A stretch of 13,495 nucleotides of DNA, from NCBI GenBank assembly GCA_051011115.1, contig JBPCUN010000062.1, positions 1 to 13,495 of the forward strand, written 5' to 3'. The stretch comes from Profundicola sp051011115. GTDB taxonomy: Bacteria; Bacteroidota; Bacteroidia; Flavobacteriales; Weeksellaceae. Each line of letters opens with the position of its first letter. Position 1 is the stretch's first letter. This document shows, piece by piece, positions 1-7,832 of this stretch. A program made the translations under genes and the position numbers. A model generated the notes under the pieces. That model searched no databases, had not been told where the DNA came from, and was given only the letters and a program-made list of their open reading frames with translations.

Positions 1-1
1 T

Positions 2-1039
2 GTAGGAACTGATGCTCGCCGGGTGGCATCGAATTCAAGTACCGTTTTAGGGGATATATTACGTGTGATCTTCAAGATTATAGGAGTGCTATTTTTAATT
101 ATCCTTGTCATAATAGCTTTAGGATTATTGCTCGCTTTTGTAGCCTTGATTTTTGGAGCAGGTAGTGCCATTTATGGGGTAGGTATAGCCACTTTTAGCC
201 TTGATGAATATCTTCCGTACATATTTGACAATCAGTGGGAAAAGATATTTTTATATACCAGTTTATTTTTTGTACTTGTAATTCCAGCAGTTGCGTTGAT
301 TTTATTGGTTCTAAGAATCATCTCTAAACGTTATTCTGTGCCTAGGTATGTAGGTTTCGGTTTGCCACTCTTATGGTTGGTGGGAGTTTTTGGATTGATT
401 GCTACGGTAGGTTTAACTTTTAGTAATTTTAGAAAAACAGCTTCGGAAATTAAAACGGTGAATATACCAACGAATGCTAAAACCATAATTATGCAAATAG
501 ATGATGAAGATGATTCTTTTGATTCTGAAGATTTTTTGAGCAAGCAACCGGGATTTTTGACTTTCCCAAATACAGATGATATTAAAGTTAAAAAATCTAC
601 TACTGGTGTTAACTATTTAGAATTGAAGTTCACAGCGAAAGGTAAAAACAAGGACGTGGCTAGAGAAAATATAAAATCGATACATTATAATTATAGTATA
701 GAGGATAGTTTGGTGCATCTTGATAGATATACATACCTCAAAGAGGGGCATCAATGGAGAAACCAAGAAGTAGAGCCTATATTATATTTAACGGATAGTA
801 CACAAGTAATTTTTAGGAATTTTGATGATGGAGAAGCATTTATTAATGGAAATCGCCATTGGTTTGATGCAGATTCTGAAAATATTTATATATTTGGTAC
901 GGATTCATTTAAATGTATTAACTGTATAGATGAAGCCACAGAAGCAACAGAGATAGATACTATTTCTCTAGGAGATTCTGAAAACAATAGTATAGATATA
1001 CAAGCAAACGAAGATTCAATTCACATTAAAATTAAATAA
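2..1039 (+). CDS. PspC-domain family membrane protein, 3' part (5' end outside window)
   Basis: The frame is open back to base 2. The GTG at 23 would remove residues but has no supporting start context, so I treat the gene as running off the left edge. Counting from that GTG, residues about 12-57, 75-100 and 111-132 are strongly hydrophobic and form a membrane block. A soluble tail follows with an acidic run (DDEDDSFDSED, near 160-170) and a late KCINC pair of cysteines. In flavobacterial PspC proteins a PspC domain of two short membrane helices lies upstream, then a second membrane block and a C-terminal domain ending in a similar Cys-X-X-Cys element. That architecture is my basis for the call, because the PspC domain itself is not in the window. 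The family is linked to envelope stress, but the role here is inferred. The alternative is an unrelated membrane protein. A strong hairpin terminator lies about 95 bp downstream. Confidence 0.6.
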   Translation, partial: VGTDARRVASNSSTVLGDILRVIFKIIGVLFLIILVIIALGLLLAFVALIFGAGSAIYGVGIATFSLDEYLPYIFDNQWEKIFLYTSLFFVLVIPAVALILLVLRIISKRYSVPRYVGFGLPLLWLVGVFGLIATVGLTFSNFRKTASEIKTVNIPTNAKTIIMQIDDEDDSFDSEDFLSKQPGFLTFPNTDDIKVKKSTTGVNYLELKFTAKGKNKDVARENIKSIHYNYSIEDSLVHLDRYTYLKEGHQWRNQEVEPILYLTDSTQVIFRNFDDGEAFINGNRHWFDADSENIYIFGTDSFKCINCIDEATEATEIDTISLGDSENNSIDIQANEDSIHIKIK

Positions 1040-1134
1040 AATGATACATATCATCGTCATATTTTTCCAAGAGTTAATACAATTTGTACTCGACTTATTT
1101 GCTTAAAATTAAAGTTGATAAATAATATAAACCA

Positions 1135-1165
1135 AAAGCACGTTTCTGATATAGAGACGTGCTTT
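1135..1165. terminator. Bidirectional intrinsic terminator between PspC protein and Usp
   Basis: Bases 1135-1143 (AAAGCACGT) pair exactly with 1157-1165. The stem continues inward through 1144-1147/1153-1156, with one G-T wobble, to a 5-base loop, giving about 13 pairs. On the plus strand it is followed by CTTTAATTTT. On the minus strand the T-rich TTTTGGTTT follows. It lies between convergent genes ending at 1039 and 1190, so it can serve both. Confidence 0.85.
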
Positions 1166-1189
1166 CTTTAATTTTACTTGATAGCTTTA

Positions 1190-2326
1190 TTAACTATGCA
1201 TGTTTTTCCTTACTTCTTCTTCAATCTTAAAGTTCTGAAACTGCTCTAGGACATTTTTAATCATGCTCTCGTATTTCTTACTCATTGCTTCATCTCCTAA
1301 AGCTTTATGAGATTTAGACAATCCTTTAAGTGACGGTACGTGAGAGAAATTAAGATCAAGTGCAGACCCATACATGCTAATAGCTTGTTGGTAAAAACCT
1401 TTTTCATATAATGTTTCTGCAGCTTGATAATAAGATTCTAAATCTTTTTCTTTTAAATCAAAATCTAATAAGTGCTCTTTTTTAGAAGTGATAAAAGAAC
1501 ATGGCATTTCTCTGGTAACTTTTTCTGCAACACTACCCATCAAAATTCTACTTATACCAGATTTACCTGTGGTTCCCATAAGCAATAGGTCTATATCATG
1601 TCTTTCAATCGCTTTTAGAATTTCAGTAGCGGGATCACCTCCTGTAACTTCTGTTGTGTAATCTACATTGACTAGATTTTGCTTCTCTAGAAATCTTGTT
1701 AATTCTAATTCTTGTTCTAACTTGCGTTGTGCATTAACTTCTGCTGGGTCTATTCTAGTAGCAGAGGTATTCATAAAATAATTGTACACACTCAATACTA
1801 TCAATTTAGCATCAAATAATCTAGCTATCGCAACGGCATTGCTGAGTGCATTACTAGACTCTTCTGAAAAGTCTACAGGGCACAAAATGTTTTTGGTATT
1901 TTCTAAATTCTGATTAGACTTCACCACAAAAACAGGTTTGTGACTTTTTTTCATAACCTTGCTAGCTGTGGTGCCTAGCTTGAAGGTGTCTTTTTGTAAT
2001 TTCTCCCCTGCACCAATCATTACTGCATTCGCACCAATTTCATCTACAGTAAAAGTAATCGCCTCACTATACTCTCCAAACTTCAAGATTGGAGCATTGG
2101 TCTCTAGACCTTTTTCTTGGAGTTGTTTGTTAAGTTTCTCAAGCTCATCCTCCGCAGCTTTTTTTACCAAATGCCCAACTTTTTCATTTTCAATATCATC
2201 TGGCAGTACATGTACCAATGTAATTTTTGAGTTAAATTTCTCTGCGAAAAGCTCGGCATTCTTCAAAATATTTTCTGTAGACTCACGGAAATCTACCCCA
2301 ACCAAAATGTTTTTAATTAATTTCAT
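1190..2326 (-). CDS. Tandem universal stress protein (two Usp domains plus C-terminal helical tail)
   Basis: 378 residues holding two Usp domains, roughly 1-137 and 143-280. Each opens with the family's beta strand and Asp (KNILVGVDF at 5-13, KNILCPVDF at 145-153). The second domain carries the ATP-binding signature G-x2-G-x9-G-S (G251, G254, G264, S265), so it probably binds ATP. The matching loop in the first domain (IGAGEKLQKDTFKLGTT, 104-120) does not keep that spacing and may not bind nucleotide. Residues about 295-365 form an extra helical tail (AAETLYEKGFYQQAISMYGS, 302-321) with the look of TPR-type helices, which is not part of standard Usp proteins. It is cytoplasmic, with no signal peptide. 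Usp proteins act in stress survival, and the specific role here is unknown. The ATG at 2326 follows a hairpin-like inverted repeat and is the only start giving a complete first beta strand. Confidence 0.9.
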   Translation of the reverse strand: MKLIKNILVGVDFRESTENILKNAELFAEKFNSKITLVHVLPDDIENEKVGHLVKKAAEDELEKLNKQLQEKGLETNAPILKFGEYSEAITFTVDEIGANAVMIGAGEKLQKDTFKLGTTASKVMKKSHKPVFVVKSNQNLENTKNILCPVDFSEESSNALSNAVAIARLFDAKLIVLSVYNYFMNTSATRIDPAEVNAQRKLEQELELTRFLEKQNLVNVDYTTEVTGGDPATEILKAIERHDIDLLLMGTTGKSGISRILMGSVAEKVTREMPCSFITSKKEHLLDFDLKEKDLESYYQAAETLYEKGFYQQAISMYGSALDLNFSHVPSLKGLSKSHKALGDEAMSKKYESMIKNVLEQFQNFKIEEEVRKNMHS

Positions 2327-2342
2327 AGCATATTATATTAAA

Positions 2343-2359
2343 TCATCTAAAATAGATGA
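2343..2359. promoter_or_regulatory. Inverted repeat just upstream of usp start (operator or 5'-leader hairpin)
   Basis: TCATCTA-AAA-TAGATGA is a perfect 7-bp inverted repeat with a 3-base centre, lying 16 bp before the usp start codon. It could be a binding site for a dimeric regulator or a small hairpin in the leader mRNA. AT-rich spacers make such repeats fairly common, so this is a weak call. No TAnnTTTG box was found upstream of usp. Confidence 0.3.
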
Positions 2360-2549
2360 GTGGTTAACAGTTCTAAATTACCTTTCGGCTATATTCTATG
2401 TTCAGAAAACCTGAATTCAAATAACTATAAATTATATAAGGAGTCTTGCATATATCGCTAACTCCTATACTTTTCATTTTGTATAAAGATAGTAAATTAA
2501 ATCCTTAAAAGCAAGAAGGTTAAGTGAGTTTAAACATGCTTAATTGACA

Positions 2550-2569
2550 GAATAAATTTTGAATTATTC
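2550..2569 (-). terminator. Weak hairpin after the beta-barrel gene
   Basis: GAATAA (2550-2555) pairs with TTATTC (2564-2569) around an 8-base loop, 16 bp past the stop of the beta-barrel gene. The stem is nearly all A-T and no clear T-run follows on the minus strand. It may be a poor terminator, so read-through into usp is possible. Confidence 0.2.
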
Positions 2570-2584
2570 AGAGGAGAATGCCAA

Positions 2585-3166
2585 TTAAAACAGATATCCA
2601 ACTCCCAATTGTACTCCGAATTGTGAAATTTTATGATGATATTTTTCCTTTTCAAAAGGAATGATAGCATGTGCCTTAAAGTTCGGATTTAAATGAACAC
2701 GAAAATTTTGAATATCATATTGTGCGCCTATGCCTACACCTAATCCGATGCCGTTTTGAGAATCAAAATGCTTGTTATCATCTTGAAATTCTACTAGAGG
2801 GCCACCATTGATATAGAAATATTTACCAATATCGTACTTCGCGTAAACGGGGATAGAAAATATCATAATTTTTTCCTTATAATCAGAAGCTACGATACCC
2901 GTGAAAGCTGGACTAATATTAATCTCTGTGCTTAGAATATTAATTCCAGTTTCAATAGAAAACTGTCTATTAATACCCCTTACATATTTGATTCCATATT
3001 CGAATGTGTTCTCTGCCTCATAGCTACCAATGCCCTCTACATCTTGGTTTAGATAAATTTCACTATCAGCTAAACCTGCATATAACCCTAATTCATTGTT
3101 GTTTTGAGCATTCACCCGAGGATAAATCAATATAAATACAGAAATTAAGAAAATTTTAAGTGTCAT
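2585..3166 (-). CDS. Small outer-membrane beta-barrel protein (porin-like family)
   Basis: 193 residues. An N-terminal signal peptide (Lys4, a hydrophobic run 5-15, then PRVNAQ) suggests cleavage around residues 20-21. The rest alternates polar and hydrophobic residues in strand-like segments with many Gly and aromatic residues (LGLYAG, FSIETGINI, IFSIPVYAKYDI, YFYINGG, IGLGVGIGAQYDI). It ends in the strand FGVQLGVGYLF with a C-terminal Phe, the usual signal for outer-membrane barrel assembly. Length and layout fit the Bacteroidota outer-membrane beta-barrel group of about eight strands. Substrate or function cannot be read from the sequence. It lies 258 bp upstream of usp on the same strand and is divergent from lipB. 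No clear -7 box was found in its upstream spacer. Confidence 0.8.
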   Translation of the reverse strand: MTLKIFLISVFILIYPRVNAQNNNELGLYAGLADSEIYLNQDVEGIGSYEAENTFEYGIKYVRGINRQFSIETGINILSTEINISPAFTGIVASDYKEKIMIFSIPVYAKYDIGKYFYINGGPLVEFQDDNKHFDSQNGIGLGVGIGAQYDIQNFRVHLNPNFKAHAIIPFEKEKYHHKISQFGVQLGVGYLF

Positions 3167-3184
3167 AGGGTAATTTTAATTAAA

Positions 3185-3203
3185 GTTAATGTTAAATATT
3201 AAC
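3185..3203. promoter_or_regulatory. Inverted repeat upstream of the beta-barrel gene
   Basis: GTTAAT (3185-3190) and ATTAAC (3198-3203) form an inverted repeat with a 7-base centre, 18 bp before the beta-barrel start codon in the 263-bp divergent spacer shared with lipB. The spacer also holds two copies of GGAGATTAA (near 3206 and 3324). A regulator site is possible, but the sequence is very AT-rich and chance is a fair explanation. Confidence 0.2.
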
Positions 3204-3404
3204 TCGGAGATTAATCGAATGTTAAAGATCAATATTAATATTTATTCAACTTATGTTTTTTATCTTAAAGAAATTTAAACATAATAAATATAAAATTTGG
3301 TTAATTAGGGAGTTATTAATCTTGGAGATTAAAATATTTAATTTATTCATTAAACGATCAGCTTAAGCTATATTAAAACCGACAAATAAAAATTCTGAAA
3401 TCCG

Positions 3405-3412
3405 TATCTTTG
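3405..3412 (+). promoter_or_regulatory. lipB promoter -7 box (TATCTTTG)
   Basis: TATCTTTG matches the Bacteroidota primary sigma factor -7 consensus TAnnTTTG exactly. Seventeen bases separate it from the lipB ATG, so transcription would start about 10-12 nt before the start codon. No clean TTG -33 element is seen at the expected spacing. The same octamer precedes two other genes in this window at nearly the same distance. Confidence 0.65.
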
Positions 3413-3429
3413 ACGTTTAAATAGAATCA

Positions 3430-4176
3430 ATGCAGAATAGAACAGTAAATTTTCAGGATTTAGGAGAACAACAAGATTATAAAAAAACATGGGATTTACA
3501 AGAGTCTATGTTACAGGAAATTGTTGAGCTTAAAATGAAGCGAAGGAAGTTGGAAAGAGACTTGCCAGAAAATCCTGAATTACAAAAGGAAATTGATTCT
3601 ATCGTGACGCCCAATCATCTTTTATTTGTGGAACACCCTCATGTTTACACCCTTGGTAAAAGTGGGGATGAGCATAATATGTTGGCGAATGATGAAAAGC
3701 TTAAAGAAATCAATGCTACTTATGTGAAAACGAATAGAGGAGGAGATATTACTTATCATGGTCCACAGCAATTGGTGGGGTATCCAATTTTAGATTTAGA
3801 TAATTTCAAAACAGATATTCATTGGTATTTGAGATGTTTAGAAGAGGTAATCATTAAAACCATAGCCAATTATGGCATTAAGGGGGAAAGAAGTCCTGGA
3901 GAAACTGGGGTATGGTTAGATGTGGGTAGACCCTTTGCTCGAAAGATTTGTGCGATGGGAGTGAAGGCATCTCGTTGGGTGACCATGCATGGTTTTGCAT
4001 TAAATGTGAATGCCGATTTACGTTATTTCGAGTATATTATCCCTTGTGGGATTCAAGATAAAGCAGTGACCTCGCTAGAAAGAGAACTGGATAGAAAAAT
4101 TCAAATGAGTGAAGTGAAAGCTTTAGTGAAGCAACATTTTGCAGAAGTATTTGAGGCTGATATTATCGAATCATAA
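3430..4176 (+). CDS. lipB: Octanoyltransferase LipB (lipoate biosynthesis)
   Basis: LipB transfers the octanoyl group from acyl carrier protein to a lysine of lipoyl domains, the first step of lipoate assembly before LipA. The protein has 248 residues. It carries the family signature RGGDITYHGPQQLVGYP (103-119), the catalytic lysine region RKICAMGVK (Lys172) and the catalytic cysteine in IPCGI (Cys206). MHGFALNV (186-193) is also a conserved family segment. It is longer than the 213-residue E. coli enzyme because of a basic, charged insert (about 30-60, with KMKRRKLERDL) ahead of the HPHVYTLG strand, a form I associate with Bacteroidota. No lipA is adjacent. The start is set by the promoter box 17 bp upstream, and the gene appears monocistronic, ending at a strong palindromic terminator. 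Confidence 0.97.
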   Translation: MQNRTVNFQDLGEQQDYKKTWDLQESMLQEIVELKMKRRKLERDLPENPELQKEIDSIVTPNHLLFVEHPHVYTLGKSGDEHNMLANDEKLKEINATYVKTNRGGDITYHGPQQLVGYPILDLDNFKTDIHWYLRCLEEVIIKTIANYGIKGERSPGETGVWLDVGRPFARKICAMGVKASRWVTMHGFALNVNADLRYFEYIIPCGIQDKAVTSLERELDRKIQMSEVKALVKQHFAEVFEADIIES

Positions 4177-4240
4177 ATTTACCTTTAGTAGGATTATCCC
4201 AATCATTATGGAATAGACTATGGTGAATAAGGCTTTAAAG

Positions 4241-4280
4241 AAATGCCCAAAAGTTTCAAGCTTGAAACTTTTGGGCATTT
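4241..4280. terminator. Perfect 40-bp palindrome, bidirectional terminator
   Basis: Bases 4241-4260 are the exact reverse complement of 4261-4280, with no spacer and centred on AAGCTT. As RNA it would form a long stem (about 18 pairs with a 4-base loop), followed by TATTTTAA on the plus strand. The minus strand continues with CTTTAAAG. It lies between lipB and the convergent peptidase gene and can end both transcripts. Confidence 0.9.
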
Positions 4281-4326
4281 TATTTTAACCAATAAAAGAT
4301 ATATTGATTTAACTTATGAGGTTAAT

Positions 4327-6453
4327 TTACTCTGTAATTCCTTCTAATTTAAATAAGAAAGCGTGTTCCAAGGCTATTTCTTTCAAATAATCAAATCTAC
4401 CAGAGGCACCACCGTGTCCATAATCCATATCGGTTTTCATCATAATTACGTTATCACCTTGCTGATGATCTCTTAATTTAGCAACCCATTTGGCAGGTTC
4501 AAAATATTGCACCTGTGAATCATGTAGTCCTGTAGTGATAAGCATATTAGGATATGATTTGTCTATAATATTTTCATAAGGAGAATAAGATTTCATGTAT
4601 TCATAAAAATCTTTCTGGTTTGGATTCCCCCATTCATCATATTCATTAGTCGTAAGCGGAATCGTCTCATCCAACATCGTATTCACCACATCAACAAACG
4701 GAACTTGTGCAATAACACCATGCCATAGGTCTGGACGCAAGTTAGTCACAACACCCATCAATAAACCTCCGGCGGAACCACCTTGTGCATATAGATGTAT
4801 AGGGCTAGTAAACCCAGCATCAATCAAAAACTCTCCAGCATCTATAAAATCAGTGAAAGTGTTCATTTTCTGTTTCAGCTTTCCAGTCTCATACCAATGT
4901 CTTCCCATTTCTTCGCCCCCACGGATATGAGCAATTGCAAATACAAAACCTCTATCCAGTAATGATAATCGTGTCGTAGAAAAAGTAGGATCCATAGAGG
5001 CACCATAGGAACCATAACCATATAGCAGTAAAGGATTTTTCCCGTTTTTCTCTAATCCTTTTTTGTATACCAAAGATATCGGAATCATGGTTCCGTCTTG
5101 TGCAGGCGCGAATAAGCGTTCAGTGGTATATAATGCTTTATCAAAATCACCTAATACTTCTTGTTGTTTTAGTAATTCTCGCTCCGTGGTCTGCATATTT
5201 TCTTCATAAATAGAGGCAGGCGTCACCATAGAGTTGTATCCAAAACGCAACACATCAGTAAAATATTCAGCATTCCCAGTAGGGTAGACGACATAAGTAG
5301 CTTCATCAAATTTTAAAATTCTTTCTTGGCCCGTATCTCTATTTTTAATGACCAGACGTGTGATTCCATTATATCGTTCTGTGATAACTAAAAAACGATT
5401 AAATTCTTCAACTTCTTCTAACAATACATCTTCTCTATGCGGGATGACGTCTTTCCAATTTTCTACTGTTGTAGCGGTAATCGGTGTTTCCATCAAACGA
5501 AAATTCAAAGCTTCAAGGTTAGTGACAATCAAAAATCGATCTTCTAACGGCACTACGCTATAAAGTACATCTTGCATTCTAGGTTGAATAACTTTAAAGC
5601 TATCATAAGGCTTGTTGGCATCCAAATACATTTCTTCTGAACTGGTTGTAGAGCCAGATTGTATTAATATAAATTGTTCATTCTTGGATTTATAAACACC
5701 AATATAATTGGTATTGTCTTTTTCTTCATACACCACAACGTCTTTTGATGCATCTGTACCCGTGGTATGGCGCATGATTTTTTCACTTAAAAGTGTCACA
5801 GGCTTTTTAGCTGTATAAAAGAATGTCTTATTATCATTTGCCCAAGCAGATCCCCCAGAAGTGTTTTCAATCCCTTCATATGTTATTTCGCCCGTTCTTA
5901 AATCTTTCAAATAAATTTTATACTGTCTTCTAGAAACTTCATCTACACCAAATAATAATAAATTATTATCTGGACTCACATTAAAACCTCTTACCGCATA
6001 GTATGGTTTTCCTTCTGCCATCTTGTCTACGTCTAGTAATACTTCTTCTGGAGCATCTAGACTTCCCTTTTTTCTACAATATTTGAAGTATTGTTGTCCA
6101 TCTTCTGTGCGAGAATAATAATAATATCCATTTTTAAAAACAGGGACACTCTCATCCTTTTCTTTGATGCGAGATTTCATTTCAGTATATAACTTTTCTT
6201 GAAATGATTCTGTGTCTGCCATCATCTTTTGCGTATAGGCATTTTCTTCTTCTAGATAATTCAGAATCTCTGTACTATCCTTGGTTTTTTTGAAGTAAGC
6301 ATTCATCCAATAATATGGATCATTCACTTTGTCTCCATGAATATCCCTGACATGTGCTTTTTGAGCTGCATCTGGTGCAGGAATATTGGGCCATTCTTGT
6401 GCGTTCATATGGGAAAATATAATAATTGCTGAGATTGTTAATATTATTTTCAT
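4327..6453 (-). CDS. ptrB: Secreted S9 family oligopeptidase B-like serine peptidase
   Basis: 708 residues. It cuts short peptides, in this subfamily after basic residues. The N-terminus is a signal peptide (MKIILTISAIIIFSHMNAQ), so it should act in the periplasm or envelope, unlike the cytoplasmic E. coli enzyme. Residues about 25-440 hold the N-terminal segment (DPYYWM, 45-50) and the beta-propeller. About 445-700 form the alpha/beta hydrolase domain. The catalytic triad is visible: Ser560 in GGSAGG, Asp645 in GLHDSQV, and His680 in DYGHGG. The segment EYDEWGNPNQKDFYEYMKSY (604-623) matches the oligopeptidase B region whose acidic residues set basic-residue specificity. That supports oligopeptidase B over plain prolyl oligopeptidase. 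A TATCTTTG box lies 16 bp upstream of the ATG, which supports this start. The gene is complete, with no sign of damage. Confidence 0.93.
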   Translation of the reverse strand: MKIILTISAIIIFSHMNAQEWPNIPAPDAAQKAHVRDIHGDKVNDPYYWMNAYFKKTKDSTEILNYLEEENAYTQKMMADTESFQEKLYTEMKSRIKEKDESVPVFKNGYYYYSRTEDGQQYFKYCRKKGSLDAPEEVLLDVDKMAEGKPYYAVRGFNVSPDNNLLLFGVDEVSRRQYKIYLKDLRTGEITYEGIENTSGGSAWANDNKTFFYTAKKPVTLLSEKIMRHTTGTDASKDVVVYEEKDNTNYIGVYKSKNEQFILIQSGSTTSSEEMYLDANKPYDSFKVIQPRMQDVLYSVVPLEDRFLIVTNLEALNFRLMETPITATTVENWKDVIPHREDVLLEEVEEFNRFLVITERYNGITRLVIKNRDTGQERILKFDEATYVVYPTGNAEYFTDVLRFGYNSMVTPASIYEENMQTTERELLKQQEVLGDFDKALYTTERLFAPAQDGTMIPISLVYKKGLEKNGKNPLLLYGYGSYGASMDPTFSTTRLSLLDRGFVFAIAHIRGGEEMGRHWYETGKLKQKMNTFTDFIDAGEFLIDAGFTSPIHLYAQGGSAGGLLMGVVTNLRPDLWHGVIAQVPFVDVVNTMLDETIPLTTNEYDEWGNPNQKDFYEYMKSYSPYENIIDKSYPNMLITTGLHDSQVQYFEPAKWVAKLRDHQQGDNVIMMKTDMDYGHGGASGRFDYLKEIALEHAFLFKLEGITE

Positions 6454-6469
6454 TAAAATTGTGTTTTAT

Positions 6470-6477
6470 CAAAGATA
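6470..6477 (-). promoter_or_regulatory. ptrB promoter -7 box (TATCTTTG on minus strand)
   Basis: The plus strand reads CAAAGATA, so the minus strand carries TATCTTTG, an exact TAnnTTTG match. Sixteen bases separate it from the peptidase ATG at 6453, giving a very short leader. It lies in the 47-bp spacer shared with the divergent RNA methyltransferase gene, for which no equivalent box is visible. Confidence 0.6.
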
Positions 6478-6500
6478 TATCATTTCTAAACACTATGATC

Positions 6501-7001
6501 ATGAATCAGCAACTAACGCATTCCGAAATCCATAGAAATAATATAAGAAAAGAAATTATTTTGATAGCTGAGGAATTAGAGCGTCCAGCCAATGTGGGAG
6601 GTCTTATCAGAACTTCAGAGTCCCTTGGAGTAGAGAAGATTATCTTTATATCTCCAGAGATTACAGCGCTTTCAAATAAAATGAAACGTGTGAGCCGCGC
6701 AGCAGAAAAGCATATTCAGGTTTTGTTTAAAACAGATGTAATTGCCATACTACAACATTATCAAAAGCAAGGTTATCGTACTGTGGCTTTAGAATTGACT
6801 TCTAAAAGTATTCCGTTGCCCACATACAAAATTGATTCAGATAAGCTAATCCTGATTTGTGGAAATGAAAAGACTGGCGTTAGTCAAGAAGTTTTACAAA
6901 TGGTACAGGATACAATAAATATACCTGTGTACGGAACTACTTCAAGTCTGAATGTAGTTGTCGCCACAGGTATAGCTTTAAATCATTTAAATACCATGTG
7001 A
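6501..7001 (+). CDS. SpoU/TrmH-family RNA 2'-O-methyltransferase
   Basis: 166 residues from the ATG at 6501, or 168 from the ATG at 6495. SPOUT-fold enzymes of this family methylate ribose 2'-OH groups in tRNA or rRNA using S-adenosylmethionine. All three family motifs are present: motif 1 NVGGLIRTSESLG (31-43, with Asn31 and catalytic-type Arg37), motif 2 ICGNEKTGVS (119-128), and motif 3 IPVYGTTSSLNVVVATGIAL (141-160), which forms the knot and cofactor site. The short length, with no extra N-terminal RNA-binding domain, resembles the small TrmH/TrmL-like group. Which RNA is modified cannot be told. I prefer 6495 or 6501 over an in-frame ATG at 6426, because the latter would run through the divergent peptidase's signal-peptide codons. 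The stop codon is 4 bp from the stop of the convergent desaturase. Confidence 0.92.
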   Translation: MNQQLTHSEIHRNNIRKEIILIAEELERPANVGGLIRTSESLGVEKIIFISPEITALSNKMKRVSRAAEKHIQVLFKTDVIAILQHYQKQGYRTVALELTSKSIPLPTYKIDSDKLILICGNEKTGVSQEVLQMVQDTINIPVYGTTSSLNVVVATGIALNHLNTM

Positions 7002-7005
7002 ATTA

Positions 7006-7758
7006 TTATCCCATATAGTCTAAAGGATCTTTGTGTTTAATATGAATAATTCCTACTTTATCAAATAACCAGATTAATGGATATACTGGATCAAATTCAT
7101 ACCATTTTACCGCAAATTTTGGTCTCCCTCCAAATTTATGGTGATTGTTATGTAATCCTTCGCCAAGCATAAAGATATCCACGGGCATCAAATTCATAGA
7201 AGTGTCTTTTACATCATAATTTCGGTAACCATACTTATGGGCAAACCAGTTGATAATCACCCCATGGAAAGGTCCCATCACCGCATGAATTGGAATCAAG
7301 AAATATAACCACCATTGCGCTCCAGCAAAATAGTAAATAGCAATATAAATTAATACCCAAAGGGTACGTACAAGTCCGTTCTCTGCAAATCTATCAAATG
7401 CTCTCCATTTTGGAACCCCTTTGGTAAATTTAGGATCAATAGCGGCAGTGCCTTCATCAATAGCTTTATAAATACCACGTGTTCTCCACATCATAGTAAA
7501 AACGTTTCTATCATATTTAGGGGAATGAGGATCTTTTTCTGTATCTGCATAAGCATGATGTAAACGGTGCATAACACCATAAGCGTAAGGGCTCAAATAA
7601 CTTGAACCTTGAAAAATAAATGAAATCACATGAAAAGCTTTTTCCCAAAACCTATTCATTGTAAATGTTGCGTGAGCAGCATACCGATGATGAAAGAAAG
7701 TTTGGGTAAAAAGTGATAAGTACCAGTGAGCAATGAAAAATGATATTACTACAACCAT
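7006..7758 (-). CDS. Membrane acyl-CoA / fatty acid desaturase
   Basis: 250 residues. A di-iron membrane enzyme that introduces a cis double bond into acyl chains and so tunes membrane fluidity. The three histidine boxes are complete: HRYAAH (24-29), HRLHH (64-68) and HNNHH (203-207). The additional conserved NWFAH (170-174) supplies a further ligand. Hydrophobic segments near 1-20, 40-60, 130-145 and 148-172 fit the membrane helices. It is shorter than animal stearoyl-CoA desaturases, but I believe this is the normal length of the flavobacterial short form, so I do not regard it as truncated. The start at 7758 gives a hydrophobic N-terminus directly before the first box. It is divergent from a DUF4442 hotdog protein, which may also act on acyl thioesters, a possible but unproven functional pairing. 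Confidence 0.93.
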   Translation of the reverse strand: MVVVISFFIAHWYLSLFTQTFFHHRYAAHATFTMNRFWEKAFHVISFIFQGSSYLSPYAYGVMHRLHHAYADTEKDPHSPKYDRNVFTMMWRTRGIYKAIDEGTAAIDPKFTKGVPKWRAFDRFAENGLVRTLWVLIYIAIYYFAGAQWWLYFLIPIHAVMGPFHGVIINWFAHKYGYRNYDVKDTSMNLMPVDIFMLGEGLHNNHHKFGGRPKFAVKWYEFDPVYPLIWLFDKVGIIHIKHKDPLDYMG

Positions 7759-7781
7759 AAAAATATAACTTTATTAAAACG

Positions 7782-7789
7782 TAAAGATA
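7782..7789 (-). promoter_or_regulatory. Possible desaturase -7 box (TATCTTTA on minus strand)
   Basis: The minus strand reads TATCTTTA, one base off TAnnTTTG, with 23 bases to the desaturase ATG. It lies in the 100-bp divergent spacer shared with the DUF4442 gene. Confidence 0.4.
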
Positions 7790-7832
7790 ATTTAAAACTG
7801 TATAAAATAACAGTAAAAAGCAACCTTTGTGT

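Noticed and set aside
331..543. Antisense open frames inside genes, e.g. 331-543, 1959-2414, 5348-5563, 7970-8218, 8830-9078, 11133-11390
   Set aside because: Each lies opposite a well-supported gene, shows no family resemblance or start signals, and is of a length expected by chance there.
2327..2584. A -7 promoter box for usp and a hairpin at GGAGT...ACTCC (2441-2466)
   Set aside because: No TAnnTTTG match on the minus strand. The hairpin has only five outer pairs around a 16-base unpaired interior.
6426..6500. Upstream in-frame ATG at 6426 as the RNA methyltransferase start
   Set aside because: It overlaps the start and signal-peptide codons of the divergent peptidase and that gene's promoter box, and adds a hydrophobic stretch absent from the family. 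The ATGs at 6495/6501 fit the usual length.
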